A stretch of 63,390 nt of DNA. Origin: Pseudomonas kielensis. Its GTDB lineage: Bacteria > Pseudomonadota > Gammaproteobacteria > Pseudomonadales > Pseudomonadaceae. Both the position numbers and the translations under genes were made by a program. This document shows, one piece after another, positions 26,085 to 34,714 of the stretch (positions are counted from its first letter, which is position 1; every line of letters starts with the position of its first letter). The notes below the pieces were generated by a model, which was not told the origin of the DNA, did not search any database, and saw only the letters and a program-made list of their open reading frames with translations. The stretch is taken from the NCBI RefSeq assembly GCF_014236655.1, contig NZ_JACMYG010000033.1, forward strand, positions 1 to 63,390. Reading direction: 5' to 3'.

Positions 26085-26142
26085 ACATCGCGGGCTGGCT
26101 CGCTCCCACAGGGGCGGTTTCGGTAGACCTTGCTCGCGATGC
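26085..26142. repeat. Pair of REP-like repeats in opposite orientation
   Basis: CATCGCGGGCTGGCTCGCTC plus CCACAGG, then about 16 bp later GACCTTGCTCGCGATG, form an inverted REP pair able to fold into a long hairpin between two convergent genes. Confidence 0.6.
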
Positions 26143-26154
26143 TCTGGCGCCGAC

Positions 26155-26697
26155 TCATTCCTCGCTGCTGTGCACCACCACCAGCAACTGCGCCTGCACC
26201 TCGCCCACCGAGCGCAGGCGGTGGGGTTTCTGGGCGTTGAAGTGCAGCGCATCCCCGCGATCGAGGATCACCCGCTCGTTCATGAAATCGACCTCGACCT
26301 GGCCTTCGTGGACAAACAGGAACTCCTCCCCCAGGTGTTCCTTGAAGGTCTTGTCGCTGAACTCCCTGGGCGGGTAAATGATGAACGGCAGCAGGCTGCG
26401 CTCACTGACCTGATGGGCCAGCACCGCGTAGCCGGGGGCCTGGTCGTTGGCGGCCAGTGACTGGCGCTCATGGGCGCGCACCAGGCTGTAGCTGTCCAGG
26501 CTGATCGCGTCCTCGGCAAACAGTTCCTCGACCTTGACGTTCAGCGCCTTGGCCAGTTTCAGCGCCGCCGCAATCGACGGGGTGTTCAGGCCGCGTTCGA
26601 CTTTCGACAGATAGCTCTTGGTCATGCCGGATTTCTCGGCCAGGGCCTCAAGCGTCACGCCAAGTTTTTTTCTCAGTAATTTCAAACGGATAGACAT
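26155..26697 (-). CDS. XRE-family regulator with C-terminal cupin domain
   Basis: A 180-residue regulator. The helix-turn-helix region (residues 5-60) reads LRKKLGVTLEALAEKSGMTKSYLSKVERGLNTPS. A cupin small-molecule sensor domain (about 100-178) contains HLGEEFLFVHEGQVEVDF and LDRGDALHFNAQKPHRLRS. XRE-cupin proteins usually regulate an adjacent catabolic operon. The divergent aldolase operon starts 158 bp away, and a perfect inverted repeat lies between them, so local control of that operon is likely. Confidence 0.88.
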   Translation of the reverse strand: MSIRLKLLRKKLGVTLEALAEKSGMTKSYLSKVERGLNTPSIAAALKLAKALNVKVEELFAEDAISLDSYSLVRAHERQSLAANDQAPGYAVLAHQVSERSLLPFIIYPPREFSDKTFKEHLGEEFLFVHEGQVEVDFMNERVILDRGDALHFNAQKPHRLRSVGEVQAQLLVVVHSSEE

Positions 26698-26742
26698 GTG
26701 CAGCGGTTAACCCATCAAGGAGGCAACGATTAGCCCTTGCTA

Positions 26743-26778
26743 ATGACACAAAGTGTCATATAGGCTCTTAAGTGTCAT
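26743..26778. promoter_or_regulatory. Probable operator of the XRE-cupin regulator
   Basis: ATGACAC (26743-26749) AAA GTGTCAT (26753-26759) is a perfect 7-bp inverted repeat, and a third half-site GTGTCAT occurs at 26772-26778, 19 bp from the previous one. It is positioned between the divergent regulator and aldolase genes. Binding by the XRE-cupin protein is inferred. Confidence 0.65.
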
Positions 26779-26854
26779 GTGATTTCCCCCAACGACCTTG
26801 CGAGCAGCGGGAGAACCACATCCGACGTCCATTGAGCTTTACAGGGACACCGAT

Positions 26855-27637
26855 ATGGCCAAGACATTAGCACTACCCAAAGACCAACTCATCAAGCAGG
26901 CGCTGACGCAGATGCAAAGCAGCCTGACGGATAATACGTGGACTGACCGGCAAAAGCTGGCGTTGACCTGCCGCATCCTGTTCGAGAACGGCCACGACTC
27001 AGGCCTGGCCGGGCAAATTACCGCCCGCGGCCCGCAGCCCGGCACCTATTACACCCAGCAACTGGGCCTGGGCTTCGACGAAATCAGCGCGAGCAATCTG
27101 CTGCTGGTCAACGAAGACCTGGAAGTCCTGGAAGGCCACGGCATGGCCAATCCGGCCAACCGCTTCCACAGTTGGGTATACCGTGCCCGGCCAGACGTGA
27201 ACTGCATCATCCACACCCATCCGACTCACGTCGCGGCGCTGTCGATGCTCGAGGTGCCGCTGGAAATTTCCCACATGGACCTTTGCCCGCTGTACGAAGA
27301 CTGCGCGTTTCTCGAAGCCTGGCCGGGGGTACCGGTGGGTAACGAAGAAGGCGAGATCATCGCCGGGGCCCTGGGCGACAAGCGCGCCATCCTGCTGTCC
27401 CACCACGGCCAGCTGTCGACCGGGCGGAGCATCGAGGAAGCCTGCGTGATCGCCCAACTGATCGAACGCGCTGCCAAGCTGCAGCTGCTGGCGATGGCTG
27501 CCGGTACCCTCAAGCCGATTCTGCCGGCGCTCGGCCGCGAGGCCCACGACTGGATCTCCAAGCCCAAGCGCCACGGCGCTGCATTCAACTACTACGCTCG
27601 GCAGATCCTGCGCCAACACGCCGATTGCCTGAACTGA
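26855..27637 (+). CDS. Class II aldolase/adducin-family protein
   Basis: A 260-residue enzyme of the class II aldolase/adducin N-terminal family (fuculose- and ribulose-phosphate aldolase relatives). The zinc ligands appear as HTHPTHVAAL near residue 115 and the His pair in LLSHHGQLSTG; the usual active-site acid lies in the ISHMDLCPLYED region. The family cleaves or epimerises phosphorylated or free sugar derivatives, and the substrate here is unknown. ATG 26855 follows AGGGA. A DapA-family gene follows 30 bp later, so the two form an operon. Confidence 0.85.
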   Translation: MAKTLALPKDQLIKQALTQMQSSLTDNTWTDRQKLALTCRILFENGHDSGLAGQITARGPQPGTYYTQQLGLGFDEISASNLLLVNEDLEVLEGHGMANPANRFHSWVYRARPDVNCIIHTHPTHVAALSMLEVPLEISHMDLCPLYEDCAFLEAWPGVPVGNEEGEIIAGALGDKRAILLSHHGQLSTGRSIEEACVIAQLIERAAKLQLLAMAAGTLKPILPALGREAHDWISKPKRHGAAFNYYARQILRQHADCLN

Positions 27638-27667
27638 AGCGACTTTTTGCCTAATTGGAGAGACCGC

Positions 27668-28555
27668 ATGTCCAGCCCGAACATTCACGGCATCATCGGC
27701 TACACCATTACTCCCTTCACCGCCAACGGCGAAGCCGTCGACCTGCCTGCCCTGGGGCGCTCCATCGACCGCCTGATCGATGGCGGTGTCCACGCGATCG
27801 CCCCGCTCGGCAGCACCGGAGAAGGTGCTTACCTGAGCGACGCAGAATGGGATCAGGTCAGTGAGTTCAGCATCCAGCATGTGGCCAAGCGCGTGCCGAC
27901 CGTGGTCAGCGTCTCCGACCTGACCACCGCCAAGGCCGTGCGCCGCGCGCGTTTTGCCGAGGCCCATGGCGCCGACGTGGTGATGGTGCTGCCGGCGTCG
28001 TACTGGAAACTCAGCGAAGCGGAAATCCTCGCCCACTACCGCGCCATTGGCGACAGCATCGGCGTGCCGATCATGCTCTACAACAACCCGGCCACCAGCG
28101 GCACCGACATGTCCGTGGAGTTGATCCTGCGGATCTTCCATGCCGTGGCCAACGTGACCATGGTCAAGGAGAGCACTGGCGACATTCAGCGCATGCACAA
28201 GCTGCACGTGCTGGGTGAAGGCCAGGTGCCGTTCTACAACGGCTGCAATCCACTGGCGCTGGAGGCGTTTGCCGCCGGGGCCAAAGGCTGGTGCACGGCG
28301 GCGCCGAACTTGATCGCGCAACTCAACGGCGCGCTGTATCAGGCGGTGCTGGCCAATGACCTGGACCAGGCACGGCAACTGTTCTATCGCCAGTTACCGC
28401 TACTGGACTTCATCCTCAAGGGCGGACTGCCGGCGACCATCAAGGCCGGTCTGCGCATGACCGGCCTGGAAGTGGGCGACCCACGCCTGCCAGTGTTCCC
28501 CTTGGCTGAGGCGGGATGCAGTCAGTTGCAGGGGTTGATCGATACGCTGCGCTGA
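27668..28555 (+). CDS. DapA-family aldolase/dehydratase
   Basis: A 295-residue TIM-barrel lyase of the dihydrodipicolinate synthase/N-acetylneuraminate lyase family. The Schiff-base lysine is K167 in TMVKESTGD, the general acid/base tyrosine is Y138 in MLYNNP, and PLGSTGEGAYLS carries the pyruvate-binding GSTGE motif. It is probably not lysine-biosynthetic DapA, because it sits in an operon with a class II aldolase under an XRE-cupin regulator. A catabolic keto-acid lyase or dehydratase is more likely. The ATG at 27668 follows GGAG by 7 bases. Confidence 0.86.
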   Translation: MSSPNIHGIIGYTITPFTANGEAVDLPALGRSIDRLIDGGVHAIAPLGSTGEGAYLSDAEWDQVSEFSIQHVAKRVPTVVSVSDLTTAKAVRRARFAEAHGADVVMVLPASYWKLSEAEILAHYRAIGDSIGVPIMLYNNPATSGTDMSVELILRIFHAVANVTMVKESTGDIQRMHKLHVLGEGQVPFYNGCNPLALEAFAAGAKGWCTAAPNLIAQLNGALYQAVLANDLDQARQLFYRQLPLLDFILKGGLPATIKAGLRMTGLEVGDPRLPVFPLAEAGCSQLQGLIDTLR

Positions 28556-28582
28556 CAGGGTCAACAATCGGCTGTGTGGGTC

Positions 28583-28672
28583 AATGTGCAGGAGCAGGCT
28601 TGAGCGCGTGCTGCGTTCGGCCTGGCAGGACGCGTTTTCGTTGACGTCCATCGCGAGCAAGCTTGCTCCTAC
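28583..28672. repeat. REP-like repeats
   Basis: CATCGCGAGCAAGCTTGCTC plus CTACA (28648-28672) is a full REP in inverted orientation. GTGCAGGAGCAGGCTTGAGC near 28585-28604 is a degenerate copy in the other orientation. Confidence 0.65.
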
Positions 28673-28680
28673 AGTCGGTT

Positions 28681-29025
28681 TCACAGCACTGGCAGGGTCT
28701 TGTCCTTGATGACCGTGGTCGGGCCATTGGTCTTGACGCTGCTGATGCCCTTGTCCCGCGCCGCCTCGGAGGAATAGGCCTCGCTGCTGCCGATGATCTG
28801 ATGGTTGGCAGCCTTGAGGTTGAAGTAAGGATGCCCGTCCTTGGTGGACTTCTTCTCGTAGCGCTCATCCAGCGGGCTATTGCTCTGGACCGAGGCAATG
28901 CCACCCTCGGCGGCCGCCAGGGTGGTGTAGAGCTCGCTGCTGAGAATGGTTTCGGCGTTGGCCGCTTTCAGCACAAAGCGGAACTGGCCACTGCTGCTTT
29001 TACTCAACTCGTACCATCCGGACAT
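28681..29025 (-). CDS. YegP-family DUF1508 protein
   Basis: A 114-residue protein made of two tandem DUF1508 repeats. Each has the pattern F-(R/N)-(F/L)-x-LKAAN...I(L/I)(G/S)SS(E/xx)xY and then A..GI.SV: QFRFVLKAANAETILSSELY and YFNLKAANHQIIGSSEAYSS. Members such as E. coli YegP are small cytoplasmic proteins of unclear function. The ATG at 29025 has AAGGAG 8 bases upstream. Confidence 0.88.
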   Translation of the reverse strand: MSGWYELSKSSSGQFRFVLKAANAETILSSELYTTLAAAEGGIASVQSNSPLDERYEKKSTKDGHPYFNLKAANHQIIGSSEAYSSEAARDKGISSVKTNGPTTVIKDKTLPVL

Positions 29026-29082
29026 GCTCGTACTCCTTGGCGATTAAACGATTACGCGCTTCAGAGTAAAGACCACGCTGCC

Positions 29083-29388
29083 CTACTTCACCACTGCGCG
29101 CACCACCGATAACTCCGGCGAACCGCTGCGCCGCTGGCTCAGGTAACGGGTGCAACTGACCCGCAGGAACGAGGCGAAGTTGACCACCTCGCCGCGGTAA
29201 TCCATCACCTCTTCATAGAGCTTGGCGATCAACTGGTTGGTGGTCATGCCGTCGACCTCGGCGATTTCGCTGAGGATGTCCCAGAACTGGTTCTCCAGGC
29301 GCAGGGTCGTGACCACCCCACAGATGCGCAGCGAGCGCGAGCGTGATTCGTACAAAATCGGGTCGGCTTTGACGTACAGCTCGCACAT
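29083..29388 (-). CDS. Ribbon-helix-helix domain protein
   Basis: A 101-residue protein with a central ribbon-helix-helix-like segment VVTTLRLENQFWDILSEIAEVDGMTTNQLIAKLYEEV, fitting the RHH_4 family (PF13467 from memory). Relatives are sometimes mislabelled as sulfotransferases. It starts 14 bp after the DJ-1 family gene, so the two are probably cotranscribed. A DNA-binding role is likely but its target is unknown. Confidence 0.75.
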   Translation of the reverse strand: MCELYVKADPILYESRSRSLRICGVVTTLRLENQFWDILSEIAEVDGMTTNQLIAKLYEEVMDYRGEVVNFASFLRVSCTRYLSQRRSGSPELSVVRAVVK

Positions 29389-29402
29389 GGGCAGGTCTCC
29401 GC

Positions 29403-29984
29403 TTACAAGGTGATGGTCGTGCCCAGCAGGCCGAGAAAACCGGCCAGCCAGCTTGGATGGGCTGGCCAGGCAGGCGCCGTGGCCAGATTGCCCTGAACGT
29501 GCCCCTGCGTCACGGGGATATCGATAAACGTGCCACCGGCCAGCCGCACTTCCGGGGCGCAGGCCGGGTAGGCACTGCATTCACGCCCTTCCAGGATGCC
29601 CGCCGCCGCCAGCAACTGCGCACCATGACAGACCGCGGCAATCGGCTTGCCGGCCTGGTCGAAGGCACGTACCAGCTGCAGGACTTTTTCATTCAGGCGC
29701 AGGTACTCCGGCGCACGCCCACCCGGTACCAGCAGAGCATCGTAATCGGCGGCTTCGACCTGGGCGAAGTCGAAGTTCAGGGCAAACAGGTGCCCGGGTT
29801 TTTCGCTGTAGGTCTGGTCGCCTTCGAAGTCATGAATCGCCGTGCGCACGGTCTGCCCGGCAGTCTTGTCGGGGCAGACCGCATGCACCGTGTGGCCGAC
29901 CATCAGCAAGGCCTGGAACGGCACCATCACTTCGTAGTCTTCGACGTAATCGCCAACCAGCATCAGAATCTTTTTCGCAGCCAT
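29403..29984 (-). CDS. DJ-1/PfpI-family protein
   Basis: A 193-residue class I glutamine-amidotransferase-like protein. The nucleophile elbow is AAVCHGAQLL (Cys119, His120), with LLVPGGRAPEYLR upstream (about 85-97). Family members include glyoxalases, deglycases and chaperones/proteases; the exact activity cannot be read from sequence. The ATG at 29984 has GAGGAG upstream. An RHH protein follows in the same direction, and an EamA transporter is transcribed divergently. Confidence 0.85.
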   Translation of the reverse strand: MAAKKILMLVGDYVEDYEVMVPFQALLMVGHTVHAVCPDKTAGQTVRTAIHDFEGDQTYSEKPGHLFALNFDFAQVEAADYDALLVPGGRAPEYLRLNEKVLQLVRAFDQAGKPIAAVCHGAQLLAAAGILEGRECSAYPACAPEVRLAGGTFIDIPVTQGHVQGNLATAPAWPAHPSWLAGFLGLLGTTITL

Positions 29985-30181
29985 GGGGAGGACTCCTCTG
30001 GGTACAACGTGGGCAGAAAGGAGTATTCAAGGTAGTCCTATTCCCAGGACCTGGGTAACAACCCGCTACTACGGTGCGTGCAACTGTACGGATAAGTCCG
30101 TGCGTATCTGTTACAGCGCGATCGGCCGGCTTTGTGGCTAGATGAAGACACTTCCCGCCACCTTCGACCCTGGTTGCCGTT

Positions 30182-31087
30182 ATGTCCTCGCGCGAAAACA
30201 CCGGCATGGCCCTGGGCCTGCTGGGCGTCATCATCTTCAGCCTGACCCTGCCCTTCACCCGGATCGTGGTGCAAGAGCTACACCCGTTGCTCAACGGCCT
30301 GGGACGGGCCCTGTTCGCTGCCATCCCGGCCGCGGCGCTGCTGCTCTGGCGCCGAGAGCGCTGGCCAACCTGGAAGCAGGTCAAGGGCCTGAGCCTGGTG
30401 ATTGCCGGGGTGATTCTCGGTTTTCCGGTGCTCTCGGCCTGGGCCATGCAAACCTTGCCGGCGTCCCATGGGGCGCTGGTCAACGGCTTGCAGCCCCTGT
30501 GCGTGGCGCTGTACGCGGCGTGGTTGTCCCACGAGCGCCCCTCCAAAGCGTTCTGGGCCTGCGCCGCCCTGGGCAGTGCGCTGGTCTTGGGCTACGCGCT
30601 GATCAGCGGCGCAGGCAGTATTCAGGCGGGCGACTTACTGATGCTCGGGGCCATTGCCGTCGGCGGCTTGGGGTACGCCGAGGGCGGCCGGCTGGCCAAG
30701 GAGATGGGCGGCTGGCAAGTGATCTGCTGGGCCCTGGTGCTGTCGACGCCGCTGCTGATCGGTCCGGTGCTGTACCTGGCCCTGCAGCATCAAGGTGCGG
30801 TCAGCGCCAGGACCTGGTGGGCCTTTGGCTACGTCTCGCTGTTCTCGCAGTTCCTGGGCTTTTTTGCCTGGTACGCCGGGCTGGCCATGGGCGGGATTGC
30901 CCGGGTCAGTCAGATCCAGTTGCTGCAGATCTTCTTCACCATCGCGTTTTCAGCGCTGTTCTTCGGTGAGCACATCGAGCCCATTACCTGGCTGTTTGCC
31001 GCCGGGGTCATCATCACGGTGATGCTGGGCCGCAAGACCGCGATCAAACCGAGTGTAGGAGCGAGCTTGCTGGCGAAGGGGCCGTAA
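30182..31087 (+). CDS. EamA/DMT-family transporter
   Basis: A 301-residue protein with ten hydrophobic segments in two EamA repeats, typical of drug/metabolite exporters. The first begins MALGLLGVIIFSLTLPFTRIVV. The last dozen codons (KPSVGASLLAKGP) lie inside a REP-like repeat, so the natural C-terminus has been extended into repeat sequence. The ATG at 30182 lacks a clear ribosome site. The substrate is unknown. Confidence 0.83.
   Translation: MSSRENTGMALGLLGVIIFSLTLPFTRIVVQELHPLLNGLGRALFAAIPAAALLLWRRERWPTWKQVKGLSLVIAGVILGFPVLSAWAMQTLPASHGALVNGLQPLCVALYAAWLSHERPSKAFWACAALGSALVLGYALISGAGSIQAGDLLMLGAIAVGGLGYAEGGRLAKEMGGWQVICWALVLSTPLLIGPVLYLALQHQGAVSARTWWAFGYVSLFSQFLGFFAWYAGLAMGGIARVSQIQLLQIFFTIAFSALFFGEHIEPITWLFAAGVIITVMLGRKTAIKPSVGASLLAKGP
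31053..31080. repeat. REP-like repeat overlapping the end of the EamA gene
   Basis: GTGTAGGAGCGAGCTTGCTG plus GCGAAGG matches the REP consensus seen elsewhere in the window. It encodes the last residues (VGASLLAKG) of the transporter. Confidence 0.65.
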
Positions 31088-31149
31088 CAACCGACATCAA
31101 CACTGAATGTCAGCCCGCCATGGCGACTCTCTCCCACAGAATCACGGGG

Positions 31150-32364
31150 TCACAGGTAGCCATCAGCCCGCAACAAGGTTTCCAGGCAATGTTCGCTGAT
31201 GTGGTAGAACGCCTTGAGTTCCTCGATCTTTTGCAGCAACTGGGCCGGGTCCACCGGCTCGGCGCGCTTGACTGCCAGGATCATCTTGTTCTTGTTGGTG
31301 TGGTCCAGTGAGATGAATTCGAACACCTTGGTCTCATAACCGCAGGCTTCGAGGAACAACGCACGCAAGCTGTCGGTGACCATTTCCGCCTGCTGGCCCA
31401 GGTGCAGGCCGTATTGCAGCATCGGCTTGAGCAGCGCCGGGCTCTGGATCTGCAGGCGAATCTGTTTGTGGCAGCACGGCGAGCACATGATGATCGAGGC
31501 CCCGGAACGGATGCCGGTGTGGATCGCGTAGTCGGTGGCAATGTCGCAGGCGTGCAAGGCAATCATCACCTCCAGCTCGCTCGGCGCCACGCTGCGCACG
31601 TCACCGCACTTGAACACCAGCCCCGGGTGCTGCAGCTTGGCCGCGGCGGCGTTGCACAGGTTGACCATTTCCTCGCGCAGTTCGACACCGGTGACTTCGC
31701 CCTCGGCCTTGAGGGTGTTGCGCAGGTAATCGTGAATGGCAAACGTCAGGTAGCCCTTGCCCGAGCCGAAATCCGCCACGCGTACCGGCTTGTCCAGCGC
31801 CAATGGCGAGGACGTCAGGGCATGGCTGAAGACCTCGATGAACTTGTTGATCTGCTTCCACTTGCGCGACATCGCCGGGATCAGCTCGTGCCTGGCATTG
31901 GTCACGCCCAGGTCGGCGAGAAACGGTCGGCTCAGGTCGAGGAAGCGGTGCTTCTCGCGGTTGTGCTCGGCGGACGGTGCCTCGCGCAATTGCTGCGGTT
32001 TGCTTTTGAACAGCGAGCTTTTGTTCTTCTTGCTGTATTCCAGCTGGGCTTCGTCGGTCACCGAGAGCAAGTGCGCATTCTTGAACGACACCGGCAACAG
32101 CTCGGCAATCGCCGCTACGCCATCGGCCAGGGAGAAGTTCTTGGTGATATCGCGGGTCTTGTAGCGGTAGACGAAGGACAGGCAGGGCTGATCCTTGACC
32201 GTCGTCGGCTTGATGATCAGCCGTTGCAGGTCCGCTTCCGTGCCGACGTACTTGGCCAGCACCAGCTTGATAAAGGCGTTTTGCTCAAGGCTGGCAGTCA
32301 GCAGCTCAAGAAACTGTGCATGGTGATCCGGCGCGGGACTGACAGGTTTAGCGGTGACAGACAT
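31150..32364 (-). CDS. SAM-dependent methyltransferase (Methyltransf_32 type)
   Basis: A 404-residue protein. The C-terminal half carries a class I methyltransferase fold: RVADFGSGKGYLTFAIHDYL (SAM motif I), VTGVELREEMV (motif II), IALHACDIATDYAIHTGI and IMCSPCCHKQIR, resembling the Methyltransf_32 family that is often linked to RNA or protein modification. The N-terminal 150 residues are a separate conserved part. It has a PCC motif followed by a His. The ATG at 32364 replaces a TTG two codons upstream. The substrate is unknown. Confidence 0.78.
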   Translation of the reverse strand: MSVTAKPVSPAPDHHAQFLELLTASLEQNAFIKLVLAKYVGTEADLQRLIIKPTTVKDQPCLSFVYRYKTRDITKNFSLADGVAAIAELLPVSFKNAHLLSVTDEAQLEYSKKNKSSLFKSKPQQLREAPSAEHNREKHRFLDLSRPFLADLGVTNARHELIPAMSRKWKQINKFIEVFSHALTSSPLALDKPVRVADFGSGKGYLTFAIHDYLRNTLKAEGEVTGVELREEMVNLCNAAAAKLQHPGLVFKCGDVRSVAPSELEVMIALHACDIATDYAIHTGIRSGASIIMCSPCCHKQIRLQIQSPALLKPMLQYGLHLGQQAEMVTDSLRALFLEACGYETKVFEFISLDHTNKNKMILAVKRAEPVDPAQLLQKIEELKAFYHISEHCLETLLRADGYL

Positions 32365-32448
32365 GAACAAAAACGCCTCGGGCAGGGAATGCCGGGCATT
32401 TTAGGGGGGATGGGGCTTGAGGGCACGGAGTTATTTGATCAACGGTCA

Positions 32449-32474
32449 CGGTGGGAGCTGCGCCGCTCCCACCG
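32449..32474 (-). terminator. Strong hairpin after the TPM gene
   Basis: CGGTGGGAGC (32449-32458) and GCTCCCACCG (32465-32474) form a perfect 10-bp stem with a TGCGCC loop, 8 bp beyond the stop at 32482. There is no T-tract. It may be a terminator-like or REP-derived structure. Confidence 0.5.
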
Positions 32475-32481
32475 CCGGGCG

Positions 32482-33099
32482 CTAATCGAGTACCACCAAC
32501 CGATTCGGCAACTCATTGCGGGTTTGCGTCAGCGGCACATGCACCTTGAGCAATTCCCCGCAGGCTTCAATGCAGGCGATAAACCCGGCCAATGTCTGTC
32601 CCTGTTTCACCTGCTGGGTGAAGGCCTTGACGATGGCATCCCAACAGCTGTTGTCCAGGCGCTTGGAGATGCCGTCGTCCACCAGGATTTCGACATAACG
32701 CTCCGCTTCACTGACAAAAATCAGCACACCGGTACTGCCCACCGTGTGGTGCAGGTTCTGCTCCAGGAACTGCCGACGCGCCAGGTTCGACGCTCGCCAG
32801 TGCCGCACGGAACGCGGAATCAGGCGGGTGGTGATCTTCGGCAGACGAAACAGCAGGCAGAACACAATAAAGGTCGCCCACTGCGCCAGCAGCAAGGTGT
32901 ACATGCTCATCCAGCCGAACAGGTAATGAATGACCCCCGGCACCACCAACGCCAACAGGCTGGCCCACAGCAAAGGGATGTAGGCGTAGTCGTCGGCCCG
33001 GGCCGCCAGCACAGTCACCAGCTCCGCGTCGGTCTGTTGCTCGACCTTGGCGATCGCTTCGGCGACCTGGCGTTGTTCGTGTTCGCTCAGTAAAGCCAT
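32482..33099 (-). CDS. TPM-domain membrane protein
   Basis: A 205-residue protein. An N-terminal half of a TPM domain (EHEQRQVAEAIAKVEQQTDAELVTVLA) is interrupted by two membrane segments (about 40-60 and 65-85), then TGVLIFVSEAERYVEILVDDGI completes the domain. This split TPM layout is common in the second TPM gene of lemA operons. It is the third gene of lemA-tpm-tpm. The function is probably in the envelope but is not established. Confidence 0.8.
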   Translation of the reverse strand: MALLSEHEQRQVAEAIAKVEQQTDAELVTVLAARADDYAYIPLLWASLLALVVPGVIHYLFGWMSMYTLLLAQWATFIVFCLLFRLPKITTRLIPRSVRHWRASNLARRQFLEQNLHHTVGSTGVLIFVSEAERYVEILVDDGISKRLDNSCWDAIVKAFTQQVKQGQTLAGFIACIEACGELLKVHVPLTQTRNELPNRLVVLD

Positions 33100-33127
33100 G
33101 GTTGCAGATGCTCTTTAGTTATTGTCA

Positions 33128-33853
33128 TTACCAGCCGCCCGAGGCCCCGCCGCCGCCGAAACCACCACCGCCACCTCTGAAGCCACCGCCACCGCCTCCC
33201 CCGCCGCCACGTCCACTGCTGCTGAGAATGGCGAGAAGAATCGCGCCCACCGGTAACCCCATGCGATTGCACAACCACAACACGATCAACAGCAGCACGA
33301 ACATGCCGATGGAGAACGCCGGATTATCCTTGGCGAAATTGGCGTCCGCGACATGGGCCGGTACCGCCAGCGGGTCACCGCCCACCACCTGCAACATCGC
33401 CGCGACACCGTCGCTGATGCCCTTGCTGTAGTTGCCGGCCTTGAATGCCGGTGCGATCACCTGGTTGATGATCACCCAGGACTGCGCATCGGTCAGCACG
33501 CCTTCCAGGCCATAGCCGACTTCGATGCGCAATTTGCGCTCATCCCGGGCGACGATCAGCAGCGCGCCATTGTCCTTGCCCTTCTGACCGATACCCCAGT
33601 GGCGCCCCAATTGATAACCGAAGTCCTCGATGGGCAGGCCCTGCAGGTCGGGGACGGTGACCACCACGATCTGGTCGCCGCTGGTCTGTTCAAGCGCCTG
33701 CAACTGTTGAGTCAGTTGCTCGCGTACCGCGGGGTCGATCATCTGGGCGGTGTCTACCACCCGCCCCGTCAGCGCGGGAAACGTCAGCGCTGCCTGGACG
33801 GTGGTCACACATGCCAGGAGCCACAGCGCCAGGCCTATCCGTAATAAACGCAT
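33128..33853 (-). CDS. TPM-domain protein with glycine-rich C-terminus (YgcG-like)
   Basis: A 241-residue envelope protein. The signal peptide (1 to about 22, ending TTVQA) precedes a TPM domain (about 25-150: LTGRVVDTAQMIDPAVREQL...GDQIVVVTVPDLQG...GALLIVARDERKLRIEVGYGLEG). A membrane segment near 180-200 is followed by a Gly/Ser-rich tail ending GGASGGW. The ATG at 33853 has GAGG upstream. It is the middle gene of a lemA operon, a widespread but poorly understood association. Confidence 0.85.
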   Translation of the reverse strand: MRLLRIGLALWLLACVTTVQAALTFPALTGRVVDTAQMIDPAVREQLTQQLQALEQTSGDQIVVVTVPDLQGLPIEDFGYQLGRHWGIGQKGKDNGALLIVARDERKLRIEVGYGLEGVLTDAQSWVIINQVIAPAFKAGNYSKGISDGVAAMLQVVGGDPLAVPAHVADANFAKDNPAFSIGMFVLLLIVLWLCNRMGLPVGAILLAILSSSGRGGGGGGGGGFRGGGGGFGGGGASGGW

Positions 33854-33874
33854 CGACACCTCATTGAAGCCTGA

Positions 33875-34483
33875 TCAGAACTTCACTTGCGGTGCTTTAT
33901 CGGCGTCGGGGCTGGTGGCCTCGAAGGTTTCGCGAATCGGCAGGTCGCTGTACATCACGCTATGCCACAGGCGACCCGGGAAGGTGCGAATCTCGGTGTT
34001 GTACTTCTGCACCGCGAGGATGAAATCGCGACGTGCCACGGCGATGCGGTTCTCGGTGCCTTCAAGTTGCGATTGCAGGGCCAGGAAATTCTGGTTGGCC
34101 TTGAGGTCCGGGTAGCGCTCGGACACCACCATCAGGCGGCTGAGCGCGCCGCTGAGCTGGTCCTGGGCCTGCTGGAACTGCTTGAGTTTTTCCGGGTTGT
34201 CCAGGGTGCTGGCATCGACCTGGATCGAGGTGGCCTTGGCCCGTGCCTCGATCACCGCGGTCAGGGTGTCCTGTTCATGCGCGGCATACCCCTTGACCGT
34301 TTCCACCAGGTTGGGGATCAGGTCGGCGCGCCGCTGGTACTGGTTCTGCACTTGCGACCAGGCCGCCTTGGCCTGCTCGTCGAGGGTGGGAATGGTGTTG
34401 ATGCCGCAGCCGGCCAGAACCGTGGTCAGCAGCATGAGAACCGTGACTTGCCAGGCCGAGCGAGAGTGTTGTTGTACATTCAT
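33875..34483 (-). CDS. LemA-family lipoprotein
   Basis: A 202-residue LemA-family protein. The N-terminal signal ends in LAGC (lipobox), suggesting anchoring to the membrane, whereas many LemA proteins have a plain membrane helix. The core contains NQYQRRADLIPNLVETVKGYAAHE, the family hallmark, and SERYPDLKANQNFLALQSQLEGTENRIAVARRD. It is the first gene of the lemA-tpm-tpm operon, 21 bp before the next start. AGGAG lies upstream of the ATG. Confidence 0.9.
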   Translation of the reverse strand: MNVQQHSRSAWQVTVLMLLTTVLAGCGINTIPTLDEQAKAAWSQVQNQYQRRADLIPNLVETVKGYAAHEQDTLTAVIEARAKATSIQVDASTLDNPEKLKQFQQAQDQLSGALSRLMVVSERYPDLKANQNFLALQSQLEGTENRIAVARRDFILAVQKYNTEIRTFPGRLWHSVMYSDLPIRETFEATSPDADKAPQVKF

Positions 34484-34714
34484 GTCTGTGATGCTCCTGA
34501 TGGAAATAGACCGGCAGCCTTCAATTGATGCTCTGGGGACTTAATCTGCCCCCGCCACTGGATTGCATCTCGCCAATCGGCTAAAAGATGCCCAGCGCGA
34601 ATAAAGAGTTCCAAAGTGTGCTGCATTTACCCACACAACAATAGTCGCTCCCTAAATTTTGGCTGACCCGATGCGTATTGCTGAGCGTCGTTTTAGCGTT
34701 TGAGAAAACTATTC

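Noticed and set aside
33087..33431. Proline-rich frame opposite the TPM glycine tail
   Set aside because: It is the antisense of a Gly-run; composition alone explains it.
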